Below, piece by piece: positions 47,065-58,440 of a stretch of 64,000 bases of DNA. Positions within the stretch are counted from its first letter, which is position 1. Each line of letters begins with the position of its first letter. The notes under the pieces were generated by a model that was not told the DNA's origin, did no database searches, and worked only from the letters and a program-made list of their open reading frames with translations. The stretch spans positions 10,413,952 through 10,477,951 of the forward strand of contig NC_045142.1 in assembly GCF_008831285.2 (NCBI RefSeq), given 5' to 3'. This DNA comes from Nymphaea colorata (lineage: Eukaryota; Streptophyta; Magnoliopsida; Nymphaeales; Nymphaeaceae). Both the position numbers and the translations under genes were made by a program.

Positions 47065-47158
47065 TTTATAGCCAGCACATGGTTTGCAACTTGATACTAG
47101 ACAGCATGATGAAAAGCTAGTAGGATAACTTTACGACTAAGACTACAAAAACATATAC

Positions 47159-47205
47159 CTGAAACTTGGCAAGGAATTCAAAACCTTCGTCCCAGAATTC
47201 CAAAA
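47159..47205 (-). other. Exon-like island beside the copia element
   Basis: On the minus strand the frame FLEFWDEGFEFLAKFQ runs into an excellent donor (CAG then GTATATG). The expected upstream continuation YWINMRK lies in another frame, with the change at an AAAAATTTTT run. This is likely coding sequence, or its decayed remains, belonging to the same unidentified gene as 37266-37537. Confidence 0.3.
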
Positions 47206-49543
47206 ATTTTTCTCATATTAATCCAGTACCTGAGGTTTTCTTTAGTTATATTCATAGCTCATTTACTTAAGAACAGTATTGAAAGAGAAACCTAAAAAAA
47301 TAGCAGCTAGTACAATTATATAAGCATGTAAATCCAATAAAATGAACATCTGACATGCAAAGAAGAAAATAAAAAAGAATATAGACAATAATGAAAGTTA
47401 ATTGTCATCAAATCTTTTGACAAGGTACTAACGAAATTAGATTTGGAACCTTTCTCTCACAATTTACTATCTAAGTTTCTACCAAAGTAGCACAGATACT
47501 TAAACTGACAACCAGTAAAACATTGAACTTCACCATGACAAATTTTTGTTAAACAAGGAATTCAGATGTGTTTGAATCGTTGAACATGCTCACAAGATTG
47601 TAAGGCACAAACTCATCATAGTAGATTGGAGACACAAGAGAAGCGCTGAAGATGTCCAATACCAACAACATCACATGGCCAATAGAAACAATGAGTAATA
47701 TAAGCTGTGGTTGAAGCTAAATGTACAAAGATGATACATACGGTATGCCATGGACTCCCAAGATTATGAGAGTATGATGTATATTATGTGGAGAGGAAAA
47801 CATTTAGCCACATTGTCATTTAATCTCAGGACTTCAATTATTTGCCTTTTACACCATTTTCACTTTGTCTTACATTGTCTGTCACCTTTAAATGTTCATG
47901 ACAGTCGGAACCATCTACCTGTGGTCAGTGGAAAATAAAAGCCACAAAGAAAAAAGACTCTCAATTACAAGAATTTATAAAGCAATCTCCATCTCAATCA
48001 TAATGAAGAAGTTTCTTAACAATACAAAATTCACTAGAACATATAATCAGTTCTAGATCTTCCTGAGAGATGATACAAGCAAAATATTGAACAAGAGGAC
48101 AAAGTTTTGTAAACCTCTATGTTACTATGTATATTACAGAGTAATCTCTTAATTCAGAGAAAAGCAGTAACTGTTTTTTATGAGAAACTTTTACACTGCC
48201 TCAATATAAGATATACATATGTGGGAGTAGGACCATGGCGATTCAAATGCAAGCATCTACTTGTTTGCTTCAATGGTTTGATTTCAACTTTCAACAAAAT
48301 AGTTGGTAGAAACCTAATTCACCATCATACAAGAACATAATATGCGGTCTGAAATTAGTTCAAGTGAAAGTTGGTGAAGGACTGATGCTAAAGATGTCAT
48401 TGCTTTCACGAATATGAGTTTGACAGAGTCCTGATGCTAGTGAAGTACTTTGGCTAACAGTTCATTCTTAGTCTATGAATCCTTACATACTCTATATAAC
48501 TGTTTCACCTAGGTCCAATGGTGATCTCAATGAACAATATCAGACAACAGAAAAAAAAGTTCCAAGAGGATTTTCCTTCCACCCACAAGTTCCTTATGGC
48601 ATGCAATTTGCACATCTTTTAATGGAAAGGAAACTATCCAGCTAAAAATAGCCAGCAAACTCAAAAATAGAATTTTCTCTAAAATGGAAACATATTTACT
48701 ACTAGGTTTCACCAAAATGTCTGTAGGTAACCAGCACTCGGTTTGCCATGCTGGGTATACCTAGGAGAAAATAGAAAGAACGTGGCGGCTGGTAAAGCAA
48801 TGGAAAAGTGACATAAGGAGAGAACTATCCACTTGTACCGAGGAAGATTCACATAGTAAAAATTGGCATGGCTTACTGATAATAAACAAATTAATAATAA
48901 ATAATTTTTTTAATATTTTAATGACTCTTTGAAATTTTATCTAAGTTTCAGCTCAATTTTCACAATTTTTCCATCATTTTTTATATAGTTTTTTTTTTAA
49001 TACACGAGAACAACGAAGAAGAAAAAGAAGAAGAAGTTGGTTGATTGAAAGTGCTTCTTCAGCTTCTTGCCGAACAACAAGATTGCACTCATGAAGCCAG
49101 GAATCACATCGCAAGTTGATATATATTAGAATGTAAAGCTAGAAAATAGTAATGAACCAAACTCGAACATGGAAAGATAAAAAGAGAACACGGAATGATA
49201 AGGACGTGGTTTACCATACCTAAGCTCTGCTAACAGGTATTCAAATTCAAGCAGGATCGAAGCAAGGAAAAAGGAATATGAATAGGGTTAGGACACAACA
49301 GCTGGAGTAGCTCCATACATCCTTGAGACGGTTTCAGTGTCAAACCACAAGCACGGACAAAGGAGGAGGAGAGTGGAAACTGCTGCCAATCCCTAGCTAC
49401 ATTAATCAAAGCTTAGAAGATACATAAAAAAGAAAGTCTCAGAGCCGACCTACTGTAGTTGGAAGTTGGACTGATATTCCACAACATTAAAAATGATGAT
49501 CACGGTTGTCCACCAAAGCAAAGGGGGACATCTTAAAATGAGA

Positions 49544-49588
<45 letters not shown>
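47206..49588 (-). other. Possible intron space of the unidentified minus-strand gene
   Basis: Weak islands only: VYPAWQTECWLPTDILVKPS (48760-48700), between a TTTCTCCTAG acceptor and a GTAAAT donor; and GHVMLLVLDIFSASLVSPIY then YDEFVPYNLVSMFND (about 47680-47570) after a CCACAG acceptor, which soon meets a stop. Otherwise AT-rich with no recognised feature. Confidence 0.25.
49546..49587. repeat. (AG)n microsatellite
   Basis: About 20 AG units lying between two near-identical 23-bp segments (49509-49531 and 49641-49663). Confidence 0.9.
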
Positions 49589-49591
<3 letters not shown>

Positions 49592-49663
49592 AAGGTTGTT
49601 CTCCAAATTTTGTTGCCAGAGCCTCTTGACGGCGTTGGTATCCACGAAAGCAAAGGGGGACAT
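49589..49663 (-). other. Candidate first exon of an unidentified gene
   Basis: ATG at 49663 on the minus strand begins 25 clean codons (AFVDTNAVKRLWQQNLENNL) ending at CAG followed by GT (49588-49587), which would be a donor inside the CT microsatellite. A TATA box lies about 84 bp upstream. No family is recognised and the next exon is not established. Confidence 0.35.
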
Positions 49664-49746
49664 TTTTTATTTCAACATTTTATTTAAACTGGTCAAGATT
49701 TTATCGAGGATTTCAATTTTGTCATCTAATATCTCGGCCCAAATGA

Positions 49747-49754
49747 TATTTATA
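49747..49754 (-). promoter_or_regulatory. TATA box candidate, minus strand
   Basis: TATAAATA at a sensible distance upstream of the candidate exon at 49663-49589. Confidence 0.4.
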
Positions 49755-49799
49755 AGCAAAGAGCCAACCAGGAAAGGAATTTACATTACTTAGTTCAGT

Positions 49800-50950
49800 T
49801 CAGGCATAAGATAAGATGAGGAAATAAAGGGAATCGGGTAGCATCAAGGACAAGGAGTATGTAGACGATGCAGAAGGGCTAGTGACCATGAGAGGTGGGA
49901 AGGACATGAAGTTTGGCAGCGATGGTGGTGGTGAACGAAGATGGAAAATTAAGCTCTCTGGTCTGCATTGAGGAGGAAGAAGACGATAGCAGTATGGCAC
50001 GCTGTAGAGCATAGATGTTTGGAGTGTGCAAACTCCAAGCTTGATGGCATTCTGCTGTAAACATTAGCTCAGAAACCTCAAAGCTTGTTACAAAATCGAT
50101 ATATGTTGTTGACGTACTTGACTACGTCAAGACCTTCCTGAGAGCTTAGAAATGACAAAGATTTTGCTTATTGTCAAATGAACTTAACTAGAGCTGACAA
50201 GTTGATACTCTTCATTTCTTTGTATATGGGATGCAACGAGGGGGATTTCACTCTTCTCAATCCCTCCATTGGAGACGTTGTGAGATAAGCCTTCCCCTTC
50301 TTAGCTTATGGCCGTGTAGGTATATGCATGTACAATTAATTATTAATATGTTATATTACAACTAATTAATTCTATTTTCTACATGACATGTTAATCCCGG
50401 GCGAAAGGTGCTTCACTAGACCAAGTGTTTGTAGCTTGCTTGTAGGCTGGATTGTGATGTCAGATTGTTCTCTTTTAATTTTGCTTTGTTTCTTTCATTG
50501 AGGCATGGAACATGTTGTTCTTGTGAAGCAGGGAGGGAAAGTTGCATTTCATTTGAGTCTTAGTGCTATTTAGCATTAGATTATGTTCTTAGGGTCTCCC
50601 TTCTCATGTCCCAGGCATGATTGACCTAGACTCAGTCCCAAGACACCCCGATCTTTTTGGGTTATTGAGTTAAGGTGGATCGTTATGTGCATCTAGGCTA
50701 TTCAGTTTGTTTTTGTTTTTTTTTTTTGTTTTTTGTTGGATTCGTGTCATTATTTTATGTGCATTTCTTTATAAGTTTCATTTTACTTGTTTATTTGGGG
50801 AAGCTGCTAATATAACTATTGGTAAGATTCATGTTATCTAGAGCAGGGAAAATATAGGTTTTTGTTGTTCTAACTGAGGTATCAATATCAGAACTAGTTG
50901 GGTTGCTGATCAGGATAGGTGGAATAGTTTTGTTTTAGTTATTGATTTTT
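49800..50950. other. Intergenic DNA
   Basis: Overlapping short minus-strand frames at 49800-50064 are Ser/Pro-rich, with no recognised domain. The remainder shows no gene or strong repeat. Confidence 0.35.
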
Positions 50951-50954
50951 TTTC

Positions 50955-51145
50955 AAGAGAGCGGGGGAGACCCACTGTCTTGTAGGGAGCCGAAACACCC
51001 ACCCAACCCCTTGTCCTTTTAGTGTATAGGGTCTGCCTTCGGTACTTCAGAGTGCCACCCTTGCTGCACTTCAACTTGTGCATAGGAGGTTGACGCCACT
51101 GACACTCAAAATGGACACTGACCACCTACCATCCTCACCTCAAGT
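50955..51145 (+). repeat. Dispersed repeat, copy C (3' part only)
   Basis: GGGGGAGACCCACTG, CCTTGTCC, CACTTCAACTTG and GACACTCAAAATGGACACTG align in order with 1055-1650 and 9090-9265. It lacks both MITEs of copy A and so shows the empty sites. Confidence 0.65.
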
Positions 51146-51515
51146 TGTTGTGCCAACCCCTCTTAAGGACCTTAGTTATTGATTTTTAGTCTTTAAAAAT
51201 TGGACATGCTTTTGATAATTAGGGTTTTCTTTAGAGTTAGGAACCATTATATATAGGCCATGTTAGATTAATCTCGATTAAGTTAGCATTTCATTTTAAC
51301 TAAATCCTTGGCAATCTAGTTAAATTAAGTTGTGACTAACCTAAGACATGTTTCTTTCTTCTTTGTTTCTTCTTTATTTCAGGTGTTTGCCTATAAATAA
51401 TGGAGGGTGGGCTTAGGTGGAAAATGTGGAGGCTAACTCATAGCATTGGAGAAAAGTTACTTGGAGCATAATATAAATTGTTTTTATTGTTTTTGTTTCC
51501 CTTGATGATTGTAAC

Positions 51516-51859
51516 CATAGCCACAAATATCATCTCGTGGTTTTAAGTAGTAAGGTTTCTCTCATATTTAAAATGGTAAAGTGGTTTTTTTTTTTTGGGT
51601 GAAGAATTCCGAAAAAAAATTGAGAAATTTTTAAACAATTAGTTTTCCTCAAGAAAGAGAAAGGTGCCCAAAATCTTAAAATATAAAATGCAAAAAGTGT
51701 GAAAATAAATATTGGTAATTAAAAACTGTAAAAAAATGAGAAAAACATAAAGAAAAGGAAAAAACACGTGTTTTTTTCACGCATTTTTTTGCTTTTTTTT
51801 TGCTGACCTGTTTTTAACTTAAAAAAAAAAAGAAAAAGAAAACCTTTTCTGTGATTATG
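51516..51859. mobile_element. MITE, CATAGCCAC family
   Basis: The left terminus CATAGCCACAAATATCA is the same as at 14443. The right terminus GTGATTATG is decayed. Flanks ATTGTAAC (51508-51515) and ATTGTAAT (51860-51867) are an 8-bp target duplication with one mismatch. The interior is AT-rich with a CACGTGTTTTTTTCACGC palindrome. Confidence 0.75.
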
Positions 51860-52439
51860 ATTGTAATACTGTTGACTGGTAGAATTTTTACACTTTTATG
51901 ATCACCCACTTCCAACTTTTTGTTTTCTAACTTATTGATGGATTGGTCTAAGAGCTTCTGAGTGAAACCATGATCCATCTATTGATATATTCCCTCCTCA
52001 GCTGGTCTTTCAGGAACATAATTCCAAAGCACAGCATCTTGTAATTTTCATGCAAATTTTCCCTGTTCAAGGATTTCGACAAAAGAAAAAAAAAAAAAAA
52101 GAAAAAAACTGATTCAGCCTCATTGAAACCCAAGAAAGGAGGACTTTGAACCCAAAAACCCGACGGCCCATTGTAGCCGTCGGTGGAACATTCAACGACA
52201 CCATGTATACTGACGGAAAGCTCGTACAGTCAATATACTCACTGTTTTTGGTTTTTTACTGGCATTTCATTACCCTTAGTAACGGTCTTTTTTTTTTGTC
52301 ATCGATCATTTTGGCAATCATTCCAAACAGCAAGGATTGGAAAAGAATATTTTATCACATTTAAGATAACATGAGCGTTGTTTAGGGAAGCTGTTAGAAG
52401 TCAAGATTAAGTTCTTACAGCCAAAGTTGATCACAAGGT

Positions 52440-52640
52440 CCATATTGGAGCCAAGGTAGGGCCCCCATGGACCCCGGCTCCACCTTAATTTAAAAAAAAA
52501 AAACATTACATATAAATTTTAAAATTTTTCACTTATTTTATATAAAAATTTTGAAAAAATGATACTTCAAACTTAGTCAAAATTTAAAAACTTTAATTCG
52601 ACCGGTCTCATGAAAAATTTCTGGCTCCGCCCCTTCATAA
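52440..52640. repeat. GGCTCCGCCACTG-type dispersed repeat
   Basis: A left GGAGCCAAGG edge, ATTTTATATAAAAATTTT, AAAAACTTTAATTCGACC, and a right CTGGCTCCGCCCC edge (52619-52631). Confidence 0.6.
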
Positions 52641-52724
52641 GGATCAAAACTACAAAAAAATTAACCTCCTCAAATCGAAGGAACTATTGATGGTTGCATA
52701 TGTAGTTCAGAAAATTCTCCATTT

Positions 52725-53040
52725 CAAATGGAACCACAGATACCAAATAATGTCACAAATATCATTTTCGGGAAAACATCAGCAAGGTTTTTCTCGAGTA
52801 TTTTTCAGAAAATCTATTTTTATTGAAAAAAATCTTGACAAATTAAAAAAAAAAACTAAAATGAAACAATGAAATAAATGTAAAACTAATAAAAAATGAA
52901 AAAATCATCAAAAAAACGTGAGAAATTTGTGAGATGTTCATTTTTGCCGAGGTTTGCAAATTCGTGAGATTTTCCCGATATTTTTGTCTGCTTATTTGCC
53001 TCATAAATATTGCAAGATTTTTGTAACAATGTTATATACA
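52725..53040. repeat. AT-rich MITE-related tract
   Basis: ATGTCACAAATATCATTTT (52750) resembles the left end of the CATAGCCAC MITEs, and the interior shares the AAAACGTGAGAAA style. The right end is unclear. Confidence 0.35.
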
Positions 53041-55140
53041 TTTTAGTGGGCTCTAGGAAAATCAATTTGTTAAGTTAATTATGAGAGATTAATGGTGCAC
53101 TTAGGTGTACTGTCCAATCTAGCTACGCTAAGAATGAGCATGTTTTTTCTAAAAGGGCCAAACCCTGGACAACCATGTTGTCTGTAGGTACAACTTTATG
53201 AAGTCATTGCTTCTAAAACAATCAATATATATTAATTTCAAATCAAGGTAGGGTTACCGTTACTTCATTAATTTCTTTCAGATTGTCAGTTTTGCTTGCC
53301 TTGTCAATATGTGGAACCAGTAATTTAAAAAGTTGTGGTAAAAAAAAAAAAAAACCTCATTTCATGTGTTTTACCTTTAAATAAAGCCAAAAAAGCATCT
53401 TGCATTTAGGAAGTCCTATCGGAGATCGATCCCATTACTCCGTTTAAGGATGTCAACAGATCAGATTTGAATTAGATATATCCTTATCTGTATATGCTTT
53501 TTTGGACATTCACATATCTGTATTCAAATTCAGATTCGAATAAGTACAAAGAAAACTCACATATGAATCCAAATCAGATCCAAATCCAATTTTTATATGC
53601 ATACCCGAATCTGAATTTTGAACCTAATTGGACCGATTTTCAAAGTATAAAAGCATTAGATATAGGATACAGTTTAAAAATAAATCCAATTCGTATCCAA
53701 ATCTGAATCTGATCAAATGACTGAATTGGATACTAATGGTTTTCCAATATCCTTTTTTTTTTTAACGGTTTGATCAGATATCTGATTCAAATTGGATATA
53801 TTGACATGCCTAACCCCATTAGATGTTTAGGTGTTGGATGATTATTGAAAAGACCCAATAACTCTAATTTTTGTCAACTAGCAAGATCATGGAAATAGAA
53901 AATACCGTTTCAGACTTTTAATGAGGACCCTTTTTGTTAATTAATGAAGAAGAAGCAGATTAACCATGTTTAATCATCTCATATGAACTGGTTTCATTGA
54001 AAATCCCTGCTGCAGATAACACCATCATCATAGCAGAGTGTAGTTGGTTGGCTGGTGGGCAGGTAGGAGTTCAGTCGTTAGTTTGCTGCCTATATGAGCG
54101 ACTTCTCAGGAATATAAATGACAGCAGTGTGACACTCTAATTAACAGGTATACCACAAAGATTTATACAGGCCTCAAAGTAGCCTAGAACCTTGAGGCGA
54201 GAGAAAGAAGAGGGCTTCAGCCCTTCTTGAGGCAGCTTCTGGTTGCCTGAAGATCACGTCGTGTCATCGTAGAGTAAATAACTTGAAAGTCTTGGGATGT
54301 GGAGTTTATTGCGTGTTAAACTGTGAAATGTTGTTTGGTTTATGCCAAAACTTAACTTGTTCAAAAAAGCAGTTGCATCCACTTAAAAGTTTTGCTCATG
54401 AAATTAACCAGAGAATCAAATACTATTATTATTAGGAGTTTCTGGAGGCAAGTATAAGTCGCACATGCATCCTGCACTTTTAGTTAGGCATTGTATATTT
54501 TGGATTCTCTCTCTAGATCTCTCATTCATACATCATAGACTCCGATGATTGAGAAGTTAAAGAAATCAAACGTACAGCTTAATCATTGAGAAGACGCCTT
54601 TTATTATAGATGCTATTTTCTTTAGTTGCCTCTCTCTTCCCCTCTCTCAGACCTCTTTAATCTGTGTTTAAAAGATATGTTAAGCAAAACGTGACCTTCC
54701 ATTAATTTAATAGAAAATCGTTTTTTAATTCAAGTCATTTTTATAAAAAAAATATTCAATTTTTCTACTATCGAAATTGTGATGTTGTTCATTCTTTTAT
54801 TACTGAAAAAAACATTATTGAAGTATTAAATCACTTTTTATATGATCGTATCTATAAGTTTGATTATTAAAAAAACACACTTCAATAATTACTTCTAATG
54901 TGGTTTGGTTTTTGTCTCCTAGCTAAGCGATATGGATTCTGGTATATATATATATATATATAGGATTTAATCATTTGTAAAAGTGTCCTTGGGATCTGAG
55001 AGTTTGGCTTGAGCGGACAAAATACTCTGGACGACTGTTACCGGCGGTGGAAAAGTTTAAATGCCTGGGTGGATGGTCAGTAATTTAATTAGGCCAAGTT
55101 TGGCATAGGGGACACTCGAGTCACCGGCATAAGTCTGATC
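53041..55140. other. Intergenic DNA
   Basis: A degenerate CAAATTCAGATTCGAAT-type tract lies at 53450-53800, and an AT microsatellite at 54942-54962. No gene is recognised. Confidence 0.45.
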
Positions 55141-55143
55141 TGG

Positions 55144-55306
55144 GCGGTCCACGAAATCCGTAGCCCCCATCAGCTTCCATGTATCTCCGCCTGCCGCTGG
55201 CGGCTCATGAAATCCGTAGCCCACTCCATGTATCTCCGCCCGCCGCTGGCGGTTCATGAAATCCGTAGCCCACATCAGTCTCTATATGTATCTCCGCCCG
55301 CAGCTG
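55144..55306. repeat. GC-rich minisatellite, three units of about 49-58 bp
   Basis: GAAATCCGTAGCCC occurs at 55153, 55209 and 55258, each followed by ATGTATCTCCGCC and a CCGCTGGCGG-type hairpin (degenerate in the last unit). It stands out from AT-rich surroundings. The minus strand is open across it but only repeats itself. Confidence 0.85.
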
Positions 55307-55319
55307 GTAATATGTTTGG

Positions 55320-56108
55320 TTAGCTAACCTTTTTTATTGTTCATTGTGTGCCTATTTTTTTAATGCTTATCATAACCACACAACTCTTTAAGCAGAATCG
55401 GAAATTAATGCAGTATTAACCTCTATATACATATTCAGGTTTTCTCTTCGCTTGCTATTGTGCTTTTAGCCATTCCATTATTGCCTTGCATGATTGGAAT
55501 ACAACACGTAAAGAACCAGACAAATACCGTACCTCAGATTGACGTGGTCATGTTCATTAAAGCAGATTCTTTTTCTTCTTGTCTCATTTCATCAACCCAT
55601 CGAGAATATATACGTTGCAAATTGCAGCAGTTCAATCATTTCATAACTAATAATCAAGCAAGTTGGGAATTTATTCGATTATGTTAGTCATTGTGGGATC
55701 AGATAAATGTCATTCCACCAATAGTTTTAAGAAAGAAATCTCATGCAATATTGATTGTGAGAGAGTCACAGAAGACATGTGGGCGTTCCACTACGTTGCT
55801 TAGAGAATGGGCAGATTTGAATAATGCGATCTGATCAGTAGGAGTTGAAAGATTCCCTGAATAATTGAACGGCCATGGGTATCGATCCATTTCCGAGAAA
55901 AGAATTCGAGACCCTAACCCCTTCGGTTAATCTTATCATTGGTTTATCATTTTTATTGGATTGATGATCACATGCCATTCAGTTTCCTCATTTGGCTCAT
56001 TCTAGGCGATTCGACAACCGTCTAATGCTCTTGAGTAGCATCCACTCCACTTGTCAAGCCAAAGTACAAAACGATAGGATACATATATGTCCATAAGCAC
56101 CAGTGCAG

Positions 56109-56145
<37 letters not shown>

Positions 56146-57010
56146 GATATTTAAAATGTTTTTTTAATCTAATATTATCAAGACGATTTGAAAGATAGGT
56201 TGATACAAAATATATATTAAGTTGATCATTGTTTAGGTTTTAATAGTATTTTTATAATAGAAAAAATGAATGGCTCTTGTAGCATCAACAATTTGATAAT
56301 AGAAAAATCAACATTTTTCAAAAAAGAAATTTGATTCAAAGCATGTTATACATATATATATATATATAAACTTTTCTAAAATCTTAACTTTCTAACTATT
56401 AAGACTGTCTTGTTTTATTCATAATTTGAAGTTGAATATTTAATTACAATAGTCAATGATATAATAACTCAGAGAGAGAGAGAGAGAGAGAAGTGGATCG
56501 ATGTTGGGAGATGGCTGAAATTAAACGAAGATTTTACTTATAAGAGCATTAATGACAATTTTAGATTTTATCCAACAACATCCAGCAGCTCATATATATA
56601 ATTAATTGAACTCAGCCGGCCACTAGATGTCGTCACATGACAAAAATATTCAAAAAACATAAACAAAACACTATGCGTTGAAAACATTAATAACGTTTAT
56701 GGTATAGTGATAGTTTATGATGCTTTTAACATTGGTTTATGGGTGCATTTACAGGTAGCCGGCTGATTTTAACTTATATGTATGTGTATATATGTGCGTG
56801 GGTGTGTGCATACTTATACAAATAGTGAAAGAGAAAGAAAGAAAAAATGCTAGTAAAAATTTGATGTACGCCATGTGATGGATGGGAAAATCCTGTGCTA
56901 GATAAACCTGATCTAACTCTGCTCTGAGTTTTCTTACTATTGCGTTATACTCTAGCGAACACAAAGGGACAACAGTAGCCCATGTGCTGTACCACAAGGC
57001 CTACTTTTTG
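55320..57010. other. Intergenic DNA upstream of the small gene at 57148
   Basis: AT microsatellites at 56109-56142 and 56350-56368 and an AG run at 56470-56491. No gene is recognised. Confidence 0.45.
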
Positions 57011-57016
57011 CCTCTG

Positions 57017-57024
57017 TATTTATT
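57017..57024 (+). promoter_or_regulatory. TATA-like element of the gene at 57148
   Basis: TATTTATT about 130 bp upstream of the start codon, followed by a (CT)n leader tract at 57061-57085 and again at 57094-57104. Confidence 0.45.
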
Positions 57025-57147
57025 CCCTCGACGTCGGCATCTTTCCATGCTACCATTGATCCTCTCTCTCTCTCTCTCTCTCTCTGTATCTCCCTCTCTC
57101 TCTATTGGCACTTACCAAGTAGCAGAAGCTGGTACAGATATTCCTTG

Positions 57148-57495
57148 ATGGGGTTCAGAGGGATCATTTCAAGAACATCCACGGCTAAGTATCAGAGGCT
57201 GAGGCCAGACGGGAGTCCATCAAAACCAAGAAGAAGATGGCTAAGAATAAGAGGCAGATCACTTGGGTTCAGACTGTCGCAGAGGAGATTCAATTGGCAG
57301 AGCATCTCCCCAGTCATTAATCTTTCAAGGAAGATAGCCAGGGCGTACTCTTCTTTCCTGCAGAAAATGATCCTGGACGGAATTCATCCTGCAATCTCTA
57401 TGAGTTTGCAGTGGGGACTTCCTGTTCTTCTCTCCCATCCATCATCTACTCTGCATGTGAAAACTGCGCCCCAACCATGGGCGTCCTTCCATTAG
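57148..57495 (+). CDS. Small basic plant protein, function unknown
   Basis: 115 codons from ATG 57148; the codon before it is TTG and is not used as a start. The N-terminal half is strongly basic (KPRRRWLRIRGRSLGFRLSQ, residues 26-45). The middle has RRFNWQSISPVINLSRKIAR (46-65), and a helical stretch leads to QWGLPVLLSHPSS near residue 90-100. The pattern of a basic RRRWLRIRGR block followed by an RKIARAY helix and QWGLPVL is the look of a conserved short plant protein family without assigned function. This is my impression from the sequence, not a database result. No signal peptide or catalytic motif is seen. It has its own TATA-like element and CT leader, no intron is needed, and tandem repeats follow in the 3' flank. 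Confidence 0.65.
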   Translation: MGFRGIISRTSTAKYQRLRPDGSPSKPRRRWLRIRGRSLGFRLSQRRFNWQSISPVINLSRKIARAYSSFLQKMILDGIHPAISMSLQWGLPVLLSHPSSTLHVKTAPQPWASFH

Positions 57496-57639
57496 CGTTC
57501 TCTGCTGCACCGTCTCGTTGTACATCAATCGAGTCTTAAATAGTAGAAAAACTCGAGCATATTCGAAAGGCTTCGAGGCCATTAATTGTATCTTACTGTT
57601 TTTGAATATCATTTGTAGGTGGGAGTGTTTTTTTCATTT

Positions 57640-57790
57640 TCTTTCTATTTGAATGAGGGTCACTGCTTGTTTAAATGGTAGAGGTCATGAGGTTGGTTGC
57701 CAACCGATGGGTGGTAGTTCGAGTCTGAGGTTGGAGCTTCTTCCAAAGAGAGGATTGTCCACAGAAGGTTGGGGCCATCCGCAGTTTACA
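57640..57790 (+). repeat. tRNA-derived SINE-like tract
   Basis: TTTAAATGGTAGAGGTC (57670) resembles an A box and GGTAGTTCGAGTCTGAGG (57713) a B box, about 40 bp apart, as in tRNA-derived SINEs. The 3' end is not defined. Confidence 0.4.
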
Positions 57791-57904
57791 GATTCTCCTG
57801 CTGCTACAGGACCTCATGTACTGTTAGTTTTTCCTTTTTTGCATGTTGTCTTCGAAACTTTTGAAAGAAAAATCAAAGCTAAACCTTCTTAAAAACAGCA
57901 GCAT

Positions 57905-58440
57905 AATCCTCTTGGCAGCGATTGTTGAGCAAACAAGACGAGTACTTAATCCTACTGCCCAAAGGGACAAAGCTCACACCCTTCAGCATAATCTTCTTGG
58001 CAGTGATTTTTGAGTATTTGATCCGATTACCCAAGAAGTGGGATGAAGCTTACACCCTTTTTTCCATTCCTTTATGCTTTTGGTGTTTTCAGATGCGCCT
58101 TTTTACAGCATATGAAGTTAATGTTTGGGAATTCGAAATGAAAACTGGTTACATAACAGCTCTTGTCCCATCTAGTGTGTCAACCTCCTTGAGAATCCTA
58201 TTGGTAGTGATTATATATACACTTATATGCAGTTTCCCTCCCTTGCATGCGTTGTTCCTAATTAGACAATCAAATCATGATGTTTTGGAGATTCAAATGA
58301 AGATTGACTGCTGTTCTGCTCCGCCTGTTGGGCGAACATTATCAAAATCTTCTTGTCAGTGATTATATACACGCTCATATGCAGCTACCCTTGCATGCCT
58401 TAACCTAATTAAAGAATAAAATCAAATCATGGTTGCTCCT
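57905..58440 (+). repeat. Two sets of imperfect tandem duplications
   Basis: Set 1: CATAATCNTCTTGGCAG with CCTTGACCC-like spacing and AAGCT(C/T)ACACCCTT at 57901-57981 and 57985-58060. Set 2: GTGATTATAT, TATATGCAG, CCTTGCATGC and AATCAAATCATG at 58205-58283 and 58357-58430. Confidence 0.6.
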
